A DNA stretch of 64,000 bases, from NCBI GenBank assembly GCA_900319905.1, contig ONQB01000010.1, positions 1-64,000 on the forward strand, in the 5' to 3' direction. Under the pieces are notes generated by a model. That model made no database searches. It had not been told where the DNA came from and saw only the letters and a program-made list of their open reading frames with translations. Below, in pieces: positions 35,783-44,625 of the stretch (the first letter of the stretch is position 1; each line of letters starts with the position of its first letter). The translations under genes and the position numbers were made by a program. Source of the DNA: an uncultured Prevotella sp. (GTDB taxonomy: Bacteria > Bacteroidota > Bacteroidia > Bacteroidales > Bacteroidaceae).

Positions 35783-36763
35783 ATGATAATGTATACTGCC
35801 GACCAACTTTTGAAGAAGGTGAACGACTTCTTGGCTGCCATGCCTTACGACCGTCAGCCACAGAGTCTTTATGAACCCGTTAAATACGTGCTCTCCATTG
35901 GGGGTAAGCGCATGCGTCCTGTCCTGATGTTGCTTGCCTACAATCTCTTCCGTGATGATCCGGAGCGCATCCTCATGCAGGCTATTGGACTGGAGACGTA
36001 TCACAACTATACATTGCTGCATGATGACTTGATGGACAATGCAGACCTGCGCCGTGGTCATGAGACGGTGCATCGAAAGTGGAATCCCAACCAGGCCATC
36101 TTGTCGGGCGACGCCATGCTGGTGCTGGCTTATGAGCGGATGGCTCAGTGCCAGTCGGACAAACTGGAAGAAGTACTTCGGACGTTCACCGAGACGGCTC
36201 TGCAGATTGGAGAGGGACAACAGTATGACATGGACTTCGAGACACGCACCGACGTCACCGAGGACGAGTACATCGAGATGATCCGTCTGAAGACGAGCGT
36301 CCTTTTGGCCTGCGCGCTGAAGATTGGTGCTCTTATGGCTGGAGCGTCAGCCGACGATGCTGACAACCTGTATAAGTTTGGAGAGCAAGTGGGTCTTGCC
36401 TTCCAGTTGCAAGATGACTTCCTTGATGTTTATGGCGACGAAAAAGTGTTCGGTAAGGCCATTGGGGGGGATATCACTTCCAATAAGAAAACTTACATGC
36501 TCATCAATGCGTTTATCCATGCAGATGAGAACCAGCGTAAAGAACTGACGCGCTGGATAACGGCAAAGACCTTCGACCGTGAAGAGAAGATCAAAGCGGT
36601 CACCAAACTCTATAATGAAATTGGCATTGACAAGCTGGCTCAGGAGAAGATAGCCTATTACTTCGCCCAAAGCCAGAAGTATCTGGCCGCTGTCAGCGTG
36701 GACGATGCGCGCAAGGCTGAGCTAAGACGCTACGCTGAGAGGTTGATGGCTCGTAAATATTGA
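35783..36763 (+). CDS. Polyprenyl (geranylgeranyl-type) diphosphate synthase
   Basis: 326 residues. The first aspartate-rich motif is DDLMDNADLRRG, the second LQDDFLDVYGD; GGKRMRP near the N-terminus binds diphosphate. It condenses isopentenyl diphosphate onto an allylic primer to make prenyl chains for quinones or undecaprenyl carriers. Product length cannot be read from sequence. An alternative start lies two codons downstream at 35789. Confidence 0.93.
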   Translation: MIMYTADQLLKKVNDFLAAMPYDRQPQSLYEPVKYVLSIGGKRMRPVLMLLAYNLFRDDPERILMQAIGLETYHNYTLLHDDLMDNADLRRGHETVHRKWNPNQAILSGDAMLVLAYERMAQCQSDKLEEVLRTFTETALQIGEGQQYDMDFETRTDVTEDEYIEMIRLKTSVLLACALKIGALMAGASADDADNLYKFGEQVGLAFQLQDDFLDVYGDEKVFGKAIGGDITSNKKTYMLINAFIHADENQRKELTRWITAKTFDREEKIKAVTKLYNEIGIDKLAQEKIAYYFAQSQKYLAAVSVDDARKAELRRYAERLMARKY

Positions 36764-36775
36764 TAGGTTTTACTC

Positions 36776-37627
36776 ATGATACCTTATTATATAGATACCC
36801 ACGCGCATCTCGACGGTGAGGAGTTCGCTTGCGACCTGCCAAGTGTCATTCAGCGGGCCAAAGAAGCCGGCATCGGTGCTATTTTCGTGCCTGGTGTTGA
36901 CCGGTCATCTATCGATTCCGTCATGCACGTCTGTCGCGAGTATCAAGGCTTCTGCTTCCCGATGATTGGTCTGCAGCCGGAGGAGGTGAAGGCCGACTGG
37001 CAGGAAGTGCTGCAAGTGATGCGGAAGAGTCTGGAGAATAATCTTCAGTTGCCATCGTCATCGCCGCTGAGGTATATTGCCATAGGAGAGTTCGGCCTCG
37101 ACTTTTATTGGAGTCGTGAGTTTGAAAAAGAACAGTTGAAAGCCTTTGAGCAACAGGTGGAGTGGGCCGTTGAGACGCGTCTGCCGTTGATGATACATTG
37201 TCGAAAGGCGCAAAACGAGTTGCTCCATATCCTCAGTCATTACGAGAACGAACTGACGGGTGGTGTTTTTCATTGTTTTACGGGCAATCAGAAAGAGGCT
37301 GAGGCTTATTTGCGGTTCAGTCGGTTTGTATTGGGGGTAGGTGGCGTATCAACGTTCAAGAGCAGTCATCTGCGAGAGGATCTGCCTGCGTCGGTGCCAC
37401 TGAACCGTATCGTGCTTGAGACTGACAGTCCATATATGGCTCCCGTCCCGCATCGGGGTGAGCGCAATGAGAGCAGTTTTGTGAAGTTGGTTCTGGCCAA
37501 TCTCGCCCATTGTTATCAGGTGAGCGAGGAAGAGGTGGCCCGCGTGACGACAGATAATGTATTGCGCGTGTTTGGACAGAGCAAGGCTTTAGTGCAGGCT
37601 TTAACTCCGTCATCGGTAGCCGAGTAA
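36776..37627 (+). CDS. tatD: TatD-family deoxyribonuclease
   Basis: 283 residues with the TIM-barrel metal motifs DTHAHLD (8-14), GEFGLDFYW, HCRKA, HCFTGN and ETDSPYMAPVPHRG. The family has metal-dependent DNase activity. The motif that is usually GLHP reads GLQPEE here. It lies within the tonB-led operon. Confidence 0.93.
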   Translation: MIPYYIDTHAHLDGEEFACDLPSVIQRAKEAGIGAIFVPGVDRSSIDSVMHVCREYQGFCFPMIGLQPEEVKADWQEVLQVMRKSLENNLQLPSSSPLRYIAIGEFGLDFYWSREFEKEQLKAFEQQVEWAVETRLPLMIHCRKAQNELLHILSHYENELTGGVFHCFTGNQKEAEAYLRFSRFVLGVGGVSTFKSSHLREDLPASVPLNRIVLETDSPYMAPVPHRGERNESSFVKLVLANLAHCYQVSEEEVARVTTDNVLRVFGQSKALVQALTPSSVAE

Positions 37628-37650
37628 TAATTGTAATAATCATATCAATA

Positions 37651-38409
37651 ATGTCAAAGAAGATAGTACTTGTCACTGGAGCAACGAGCGGTATAGGCGA
37701 GGGTTGCGCCAGGCGCTTTGCCCAAGGCGGCTATAACGTGATTGTCACGGGCCGCAATCTTGAGAAGTTGGAATCACTCAAAACGCAACTTGAGAAAGAA
37801 GGTGTCGATGTATTGCCGCTGGCCTTCGACGTGCGCGACCGTGAGGCGGCAAAGGAAGCCATCGAACATTTGCCGGAGCAATGGAAGTCAATTGACGTGC
37901 TGATCAACAATGCTGGTCTCGCGCGGGGGCTTGAGCCGGAGTATGAGGGAAGCTTTGACGATTGGGACCAGATGATCGACACCAACATCAAAGGTCTGCT
38001 CACGATGACGCGCCTCATAGTACCCGATATGGTGAAACGCAACCACGGGCATGTTATAAATATTGGCAGCGTAGCGGGTGATGCCGCTTATGCCGGTGGT
38101 AACGTCTATTGTGCTACTAAGGCGGCTGTCAAGGCCATCACTGATGGCTTGCGCATTGACATCGCCAATACCGATTTGCGAGTCACCAATATCAAGCCTG
38201 GACTGGTAGAGACCAATTTCTCCAATATTCGCTTCCATGGTGACACACAACGTGCTGATAACGTGTACAAAGGCATCACACCGCTCAATGGCAACGATAT
38301 CGCAGAGGTAGCATACTTTGCCGCCAGTGCTCCGGAGCATGTACAAATCGCTGAGGTGCTCGTTCTGGCCACGCATCAAGCCAATGGTACGGTCATCTGC
38401 CGACAATAG
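37651..38409 (+). CDS. SDR-family NAD(P)-dependent oxidoreductase
   Basis: 252 residues. The Rossmann motif TGATSGIGEG (about 9-18), NNAGLARG, the catalytic Ser in NIGSVAGDAAY, and the YxxxK pair in YCATKAAVKA are present. It is close to the YdfG (serine/3-hydroxy acid dehydrogenase) group, but substrate prediction is uncertain. It is the last gene of the operon. Confidence 0.9.
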   Translation: MSKKIVLVTGATSGIGEGCARRFAQGGYNVIVTGRNLEKLESLKTQLEKEGVDVLPLAFDVRDREAAKEAIEHLPEQWKSIDVLINNAGLARGLEPEYEGSFDDWDQMIDTNIKGLLTMTRLIVPDMVKRNHGHVINIGSVAGDAAYAGGNVYCATKAAVKAITDGLRIDIANTDLRVTNIKPGLVETNFSNIRFHGDTQRADNVYKGITPLNGNDIAEVAYFAASAPEHVQIAEVLVLATHQANGTVICRQ

Positions 38410-39056
38410 TCCGCCCATGAGCATGCTATTGCGCCATCCTATGTGATGCCAATAGCAGCTTTGTCAAATACTTTCATGTTTTAAGGCGCCTGAGAATCGC
38501 GTATTTGATGACAAGGTTGCACTTGGTTTCAAATATGCCATTCTTGACGCACTTAGCATAAGCCTTTGTTTATCAATTGCTTATGCTCTTCTTTTATCAC
38601 TCTCTGATTTTTTGAACAGTCAATGTCGATGGAACGCCGTTGCTTTTTCGCCGAAATGCCATCACTATATCGCCGAAATGCCATCGCCATATCGCCGAAA
38701 TGCCATCACTATATCGCCGAAATGCCATTGCTTAATCGCCGATATCGCTTTCCAACATAGCTGAAGCATGGGGTTGTAAGCAGCTCTATGGCGTTTTTGT
38801 CCCGATTACATTCATCTTTTTTCTCAGGATTGTCTTTAAATCTCATGTGCTTTTTGTCATCTATTTTCCATGAGACAGAAAAGGCTTGTTTGGGTTAGAT
38901 GAATAATTAATATTGTACAAAACTAAAGTTTCGCGTACAATGTTGATGTCAAAAATGACAGAAATGGAAGATTTTCCCCGCTATTCCAAATAAAATTCCA
39001 CCATTATTCTCCGTTTCTTGTGTATCTTTGTGGTTACTTAAAAGCCAAAGGCAAAT
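38410..39056. other. Long intergenic region upstream of the pectin locus
   Basis: About 650 bases with no credible long gene. It contains the inverted-orientation 22-bp repeat array (38627-38750) and a -7-like box TATCTTTG (39023-39030). Together with 39057-39374 it forms the ~965-base gap before the SusC gene. I saw no known riboswitch. Confidence 0.6.
38627..38750 (-). repeat. 22-bp repeat array, core CGCCGAAATGCC
   Basis: Four clear 22-bp units (38649-38670, 38671-38692, 38693-38714, 38715-38736), each beginning CGCCGAAATGCCAT, plus diverged units at both ends. The core is the reverse complement of the GGCATTTCGGCG core at 6317-6426, with the same 22-bp period, so both arrays are one family in opposite orientations. 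There are no spacers. Confidence 0.9.
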
Positions 39057-39215
39057 ATGAAAATGATTAATAATATACTATCGTTCTATACTCTTCAACA
39101 ATGCTTGCTCTCAGGAGTAAAGTTGTTGTACATTCAAAGTGTGACAGGAATGATGTGCAAGCGCACAGTAGCGTTCAGTGTTCCGCATGCGGATGTTGGA
39201 TCTGTCTATATATAA
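39057..39215 (+). CDS. Possible 52-residue leader peptide upstream of SusC
   Basis: ATG at 39057 (MKMINNILSFYTLQQ...) to TAA at 39213-39215, starting 26 bases after a TATCTTTG box. It has no known domain and no clear Shine-Dalgarno sequence, so it may be chance. Confidence 0.25.
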   Translation: MKMINNILSFYTLQQCLLSGVKLLYIQSVTGMMCKRTVAFSVPHADVGSVYI

Positions 39216-39275
39216 TAAGGTGTAGCGCGAAGTGAATAAAAAACCAAAAAAGTTAACAGATATACATTCGTAAGT

Positions 39276-39307
39276 TTTGTAGAAAGACTTAAAATATGTA
39301 TCTTTGC
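39276..39307 (+). promoter_or_regulatory. Consensus promoter for the SusC/SusD operon
   Basis: TTTG (39276-39279), 19 bases, then TATCTTTGC (39299-39307), 67 bases before the SusC start. It is a near-perfect match to the Bacteroidetes promoter consensus. Confidence 0.75.
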
Positions 39308-39374
39308 ATTAACTCTTAAAGTCAGAGAATATTTCTTTTATGAACACTAATTTATAAACTAACAGTTTAATCAC

Positions 39375-42300
39375 ATGTCTAATTATCATCTTACGCATTT
39401 TCGCATGGCGCTCATAGGTTTCCTGCTGTTGATAGTAGGAACGGTGCAGGCGCAGACGGTAAAGGGAAATGTAGTGGACGCAACCGGTGAGCCGGTGATA
39501 GGAGCCACCGTTAAAGAAAGTGGACTGCCGAGTAATGGAGCGGTTACTGACCTTGACGGTAACTTTACACTACAACTCAAAGGCAAATCTAAAAAAGTAG
39601 AAATCTCTTTTATTGGATTGAAGACACAGACCGTAGATGTTTCCAAGGGGAATGTCAAGGTTACAATGCAGGACGATGCAACATCGCTCAACGACGTGGT
39701 GGTCATCGGTTATGGTACCGTACGCAAGAAGGACCTTACAGGTTCAGTTGCTTCCATTGGTGCCGACAAGCTCGAAAACCTTCCTGTCGCTTCGGTGGGT
39801 GAGGCAATGACTGGTAAACTCGCAGGTGTGAACATCACGACTACGGAGGGCTCGCCAGATGCTGACGTGAAGATTCGTGTGCGTGGAGGTGGTTCTCTGT
39901 CGCAGGACAACTCACCTCTTTATATCGTTGATGGCTTCCCCGTGAGCAGTATCAGCGATATTGCCCCTTCTGAAATTGAAAGCATCGACGTACTGAAGGA
40001 TGCTTCGTCTACCGCCATCTATGGTGCGCGTGGTGCCAATGGTGTTATCATCATCACTACCAAGAGTGGTCGTGAGGGTAAGACCGAGGTTAACTTCAAC
40101 GCGTCGATGGGATGGAAGAAGCTAACCAAGGAGATCAAGGTGATGGATCCTTACAACTATGCCCTCTATCAGTATGAGCTCGGTGGTACCAATTATGGTA
40201 ATTACGACGACCTGGAGATTTGGAAGTCTGTTGAAGGCAACGACTGGCAGGACCAGCTCTTTGGCCGTACCGGCGTGCAGAAACAGTACAATGCCAATGT
40301 CAGCGGTGGTACGAAGGATTTCAAGTATAATGTGGGCTATGCCCGCAATGATGAAACCAGCATCATGCGCGGTTCCGGCTATTCAAAGGACAATATCAAT
40401 GCCAAGTTGAACGCTAATCTCAATAAGTGGTTGACACTCGACTTCAACGCCCGTCTGACTTACGCAAAGATTAGAGGTTTGAGCGGTGGCGCTGAGACTA
40501 ACCAGAGCAATGCAGCCAACTCCATCGTGGCCAGCACGATCAGCTATGCTCCTGTCGATCCGTTGACGACCGATGACGACGATGAGGCTAACTCAACGTC
40601 AACCCGGCGCAGTCCGTTCCAGCGTATTGATGCTACGATGAAAGAGGCACGCCGTTTCCGTCAGGACTACAATGCAGGCATCAATTGGAAGCCGTGGAAG
40701 CATGTCACCTTCCGTTCGGAGATCGGTTATGGCTGGCGTTATGAAAACACTGACAACGTATGGGGCACCGATGCCGTGCAGAATTCCAAGTACGGCTATA
40801 ATGGTATGCCGCAGCTGCGCCTGGAACGTAAGGATTACCGCAACTGGCGCAACGCTAATACTTTTACTTACGATAACAACAAGCTCTTCAATGGCCGCGA
40901 CCACATCAATTTGTTGCTGGGTCATGAGTGGAGCAGCAATAAGGAAACCAACCGTGCCAGCACATCGGTAGCCTTCCCTGCTACTATGACGATGGCTGAG
41001 GTGCTTGCCAACGCAGCAGCCGGCACTGCACTGCCCAATGAGACCGACATTCTGGCTGATGAAAACTTGCTCTCATTCTTCGGTCGTGTCAACTATACGC
41101 TTGCCGACAAATATTTGGCTACCTTTACATTGCGTGCAGATGGCAGCTCGAAGTTCGGAAAGGACAACCGTTGGGGTTACTTCCCCTCTTTGGCTTTGGC
41201 CTGGCGTCTGAGCGACGAGAACTTCATGAAGGGTTCGTCAAAATGGTTGAGCAACCTTAAACTCCGTCTTAGTTTCGGCTCGGCTGGTAACAACCGTATC
41301 TCCAGCGGACTGCTCACCACCACCTATTCCATGGCCGCAGCCAGTGGCAAACATCCTGGTTTCAACGAGACCAGTGCTTCCATGATAGAGCATGGTACCT
41401 ATTTGGCTAATCCCAACCTGAAATGGGAAACGACGATCACCCGTAACTTCGGTGTTGACTATGGTTTCCTCAATGGAAGAATCAACGGTACTCTCGATTT
41501 ATATTGGAACACCACCAAGGACCTGCTGATGCGTGCTGAGGTGCCTTCACAGACTGGTTACAGCTATCAGTATCAGAACTTTGGTCAGACCTCTAACAAG
41601 GGTATCGAGTTCACCATGAACGCTGCTATCATCGACAAGAAGGACTATAATCTCACCGGTACCTTCAATATCTCTTGGAACAAGAACAAGATTGACAAGC
41701 TGAATACCGATAATCCTTGGCAGAGCTCCAACTTCGCTGGCAGCACAATCTCTAAATATGAGGACTTCTATGTGGCAAAAGGCTCAAGCTTAGGCGATGT
41801 CTATGGCTACAAGACCAATGGCTTCTTTACCGCTTACGATGCTGTGAACAATCCTACCGGCGAACTCGTACTCGACGGTACAACTTGGAAGCTGCGCGAC
41901 GGACTGAAGGACAACAGTCCTACCATCACTGGTGGTAATTACTATCCTGGTGGCCTGAAGGTGCAGGTTGATGAAAACGGTGACCCCATCAAGCAGAAAC
42001 TGGGTAACACAGTACCTGAAGTGACGGGTGGCTTCGGCTTCAATGGAAAGATTAAGAACTTTGACTTCAACGTCTTCTTCAACTATTCACTGGGAGGTGA
42101 CGTGGTCAATGGTACGAAGTTGGCTAACGCCTTCTATCATGGTTCGGCACGTAACTACAACCTTGTGGCAGATTTCAACTCATCCAACCGTTACAACTGG
42201 ATCGACCCCGCCACAGGCTTGAACATTGGCCGTCCGAGCACTTCTACCATTGCTGCATACGGTGGAGCTGACGCCTTGATACAGAGGCTCAACGAATTGA

Positions 42301-42620
42301 ACGCCAACGCTAATATCTACAATCCGGCAGCTGTGTCGAACATGCAGATTATTGACTATGCTGTGGAGGATGCTTCCTTCCTGCGTCTCAACACGCTCAC
42401 AGTGGGTTACACCTTCCCGAAGAAATGGATGAAGTCGATTTACCTCACCAGTCTGCGTCTCTACTTCACAGCTTACAACCTGTTCTGCATCACTGGTTAT
42501 GATGGCTATGATCCTGAGGTGGATACCAGCAGTAAGAACACGCCAATGTGCCCGGGTATCGACTATGCAGCCTATCCTAAGAGCAGAACCTTCATGGTAG
42601 GTGTGAATGTTAACTTCTAA
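39375..42620 (+). CDS. SusC/RagA-family TonB-linked outer-membrane receptor
   Basis: 1081 residues. A signal peptide ending VQAQT is followed by a carboxypeptidase-regulatory-like domain (about 28-105, KGNVVDATGEPVIGATV), a TonB box/plug domain with the SusC signature DVVVIGYGTVRKKDLTGSV, KLAGVNI and SSTAIYGARGANGVIIITTKSG, and a 22-strand barrel ending SRTFMVGVNVNF. It imports oligosaccharides across the outer membrane with the SusD protein encoded one base downstream. The surrounding GH28, CE8 and galacturonate genes suggest pectic oligosaccharides as substrate. Confidence 0.95.
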   Translation: MSNYHLTHFRMALIGFLLLIVGTVQAQTVKGNVVDATGEPVIGATVKESGLPSNGAVTDLDGNFTLQLKGKSKKVEISFIGLKTQTVDVSKGNVKVTMQDDATSLNDVVVIGYGTVRKKDLTGSVASIGADKLENLPVASVGEAMTGKLAGVNITTTEGSPDADVKIRVRGGGSLSQDNSPLYIVDGFPVSSISDIAPSEIESIDVLKDASSTAIYGARGANGVIIITTKSGREGKTEVNFNASMGWKKLTKEIKVMDPYNYALYQYELGGTNYGNYDDLEIWKSVEGNDWQDQLFGRTGVQKQYNANVSGGTKDFKYNVGYARNDETSIMRGSGYSKDNINAKLNANLNKWLTLDFNARLTYAKIRGLSGGAETNQSNAANSIVASTISYAPVDPLTTDDDDEANSTSTRRSPFQRIDATMKEARRFRQDYNAGINWKPWKHVTFRSEIGYGWRYENTDNVWGTDAVQNSKYGYNGMPQLRLERKDYRNWRNANTFTYDNNKLFNGRDHINLLLGHEWSSNKETNRASTSVAFPATMTMAEVLANAAAGTALPNETDILADENLLSFFGRVNYTLADKYLATFTLRADGSSKFGKDNRWGYFPSLALAWRLSDENFMKGSSKWLSNLKLRLSFGSAGNNRISSGLLTTTYSMAAASGKHPGFNETSASMIEHGTYLANPNLKWETTITRNFGVDYGFLNGRINGTLDLYWNTTKDLLMRAEVPSQTGYSYQYQNFGQTSNKGIEFTMNAAIIDKKDYNLTGTFNISWNKNKIDKLNTDNPWQSSNFAGSTISKYEDFYVAKGSSLGDVYGYKTNGFFTAYDAVNNPTGELVLDGTTWKLRDGLKDNSPTITGGNYYPGGLKVQVDENGDPIKQKLGNTVPEVTGGFGFNGKIKNFDFNVFFNYSLGGDVVNGTKLANAFYHGSARNYNLVADFNSSNRYNWIDPATGLNIGRPSTSTIAAYGGADALIQRLNELNANANIYNPAAVSNMQIIDYAVEDASFLRLNTLTVGYTFPKKWMKSIYLTSLRLYFTAYNLFCITGYDGYDPEVDTSSKNTPMCPGIDYAAYPKSRTFMVGVNVNF

Positions 42621-42621
42621 T

Positions 42622-44601
42622 ATGATTAAATCAATGAACAAGATATTTTCAATTTCAGTACTTGCTGCCGGAGTTCTGACTTTTGCTTCTTGCTCTGACT
42701 TCCTTGATCAGAAGTCACCATCAGAGCAGGATAACGAGTCGGTATACAACTCGGAATATTACACCGGTCAGCAGATTAATAAGATCTATGGTCAACTCAC
42801 TCTAGACCGTACCTATTCCCAGGACTGGGCGTTCATCTTTGGAATGAACAGTGATACGGAACTTGTTGATGGTCTGGGCTCTAACGCTACTAATACTTCA
42901 AGCGAGCGTGGTAACATGAATTATAACGCCAGTCCAGGATGGAGCAAACTCTCCGGTACTTGGACAGCCATGTACGATGTTATTGAGCAGTGCAACCTTG
43001 CCATTGACGGCATCGAGAATAGCGGCATCAAGGACAATTCCACCATGCAACATTACTTGGGTGAGGCCCGAACGGTTCGGGCTATGGTTTATTTCGACCT
43101 CTTGCGTGTCTTTGGAGACATTCCTTTGAAGCTGGAGCCTACTAAGAGTGACTTGAGCAATGCCTACATCGGCAAGACCGACCGTGACAGCATCATGGAC
43201 GTGCTGATGGATGACCTCGACAAGGCTATCGATGAACTGCCTTGGGCAGGTCAGAGCAGCTACACCACAGAGCATGCTACTAAGGGCTATGCCCATGCAC
43301 TGCTTGCACAAATGGCCTTGACACGCGCTGGCTACGCCATCCGTGAGAGTGCTAAGAGTGGCTATGAGACCGCAAGTTATTCCGACCCCACTTATCCTAC
43401 ACAACGTCCTGATGCTGCTACGCGCAAGGCGCTGTATGAGCGCGCGCTGAAGCATCTCACGGCTGTCATCAGCAGCGGTGTGCATCAGCTCAATCCCTCT
43501 TTTAAGAATGAGTGGTATCTGATCAACCAGCTTACACTTGACCAGACCTATCGTGAGAATCTTTTTGAGATTCCTATGTTGCGCAATGTCAGTGGTGAGC
43601 TCGGCTATACGGTAGGTGTCCGTCTCAACGGCGTTACTACCGATTATGGCTACAGCAACTCGTCAGGTAAGATGAAGGTGACGGCTCCTTTGTTCTATTC
43701 TTATAAGTCAGGCGATGAGCGTCGTGACATCACCTGCTCGCAGATTCAGATCTCGGAAGGTACTGATGTCAAGGGCAACCAGGCTACGGTGGAGTCGATG
43801 CTCGGCAATGCGCCTTTTGCCCTTTATGTTGGCAAATGGGATCCCCGCAAGGAGTCCGAGGCATGGCTCTCTGAGAACAAAAAAGCTTCTGCCAAGCACA
43901 TGACAGGTATCAACGTTGTGAAGATACGCTACTCACAGGTGCTGCTCTGGTATGCTGAGGTGATGAATGAACTTGCCGGTCCTGATGGCAGCTATTCTGG
44001 TGATGCCGGTCTGACAGCACGTCAGGCCTTGGCTCTCGTGCATGAGCGTGCTTACAGCAGTGACGACAAGAGCACCGCTGCCAATTACATTGCTTCTCTG
44101 CCAACCGATAAGGAAGGCTTCTTCAACGCTATTGTTGATGAAAACGCATGGGAGCTGACGGGTGAGAGCGCACGTAAGTATGATCTTATCCGCTGGAATC
44201 TTTTGGCAGAGAAGATTAAGGAGATGAAGCAGACCTATCTGCAGGAACTTGCTGACGGAACCTATCAGAAGACCATCTATTTCAACTATGCCGATGCTGC
44301 GCATAAGACCATCGATATGAGCAGTGTGACATGGAATGGTCTGCCTGACAACAAGACGGCAGCTGACTATGATGCCAGCGTCAATTCGTTTGGCAACAGT
44401 GATGCAAGCAAGGTCAGTGATACTCAGGTTTATACCAACCTGCCTTCAATCTCGAGTGGTCTTGTGCCGACTTCGGTGAGTGGTGGCGAGATTACATTCT
44501 CAGAGCCTTCGGTCATCAACCGCTATCTGATGCCTATCGCTTCAACGACGATCTCGGCATCCAACGGCAAGCTTCACAATTCTTATGGATATTCCGATTA
44601 A
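42622..44601 (+). CDS. SusD/RagB-family glycan-binding lipoprotein
   Basis: 659 residues from MIKSMNKIF. The signal peptide has a lipobox ending FASC, then SDFLDQKSPSEQ typical of SusD N-termini, TPR-like helices (for example GEARTVRAMVYFDLLRVFGDIPL) and a C-terminal RagB part (WELTGESARKYDLIRWNLL). It caps the SusC barrel and binds the oligosaccharide at the cell surface. It starts one base after the SusC stop, so translation is coupled; a second Met is four codons in, and a frame opening at 42607 overlaps SusC and is less likely. Confidence 0.94.
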   Translation: MIKSMNKIFSISVLAAGVLTFASCSDFLDQKSPSEQDNESVYNSEYYTGQQINKIYGQLTLDRTYSQDWAFIFGMNSDTELVDGLGSNATNTSSERGNMNYNASPGWSKLSGTWTAMYDVIEQCNLAIDGIENSGIKDNSTMQHYLGEARTVRAMVYFDLLRVFGDIPLKLEPTKSDLSNAYIGKTDRDSIMDVLMDDLDKAIDELPWAGQSSYTTEHATKGYAHALLAQMALTRAGYAIRESAKSGYETASYSDPTYPTQRPDAATRKALYERALKHLTAVISSGVHQLNPSFKNEWYLINQLTLDQTYRENLFEIPMLRNVSGELGYTVGVRLNGVTTDYGYSNSSGKMKVTAPLFYSYKSGDERRDITCSQIQISEGTDVKGNQATVESMLGNAPFALYVGKWDPRKESEAWLSENKKASAKHMTGINVVKIRYSQVLLWYAEVMNELAGPDGSYSGDAGLTARQALALVHERAYSSDDKSTAANYIASLPTDKEGFFNAIVDENAWELTGESARKYDLIRWNLLAEKIKEMKQTYLQELADGTYQKTIYFNYADAAHKTIDMSSVTWNGLPDNKTAADYDASVNSFGNSDASKVSDTQVYTNLPSISSGLVPTSVSGGEITFSEPSVINRYLMPIASTTISASNGKLHNSYGYSD

Positions 44602-44625
44602 TGTTGATCTGCTAATTGAACTGAC

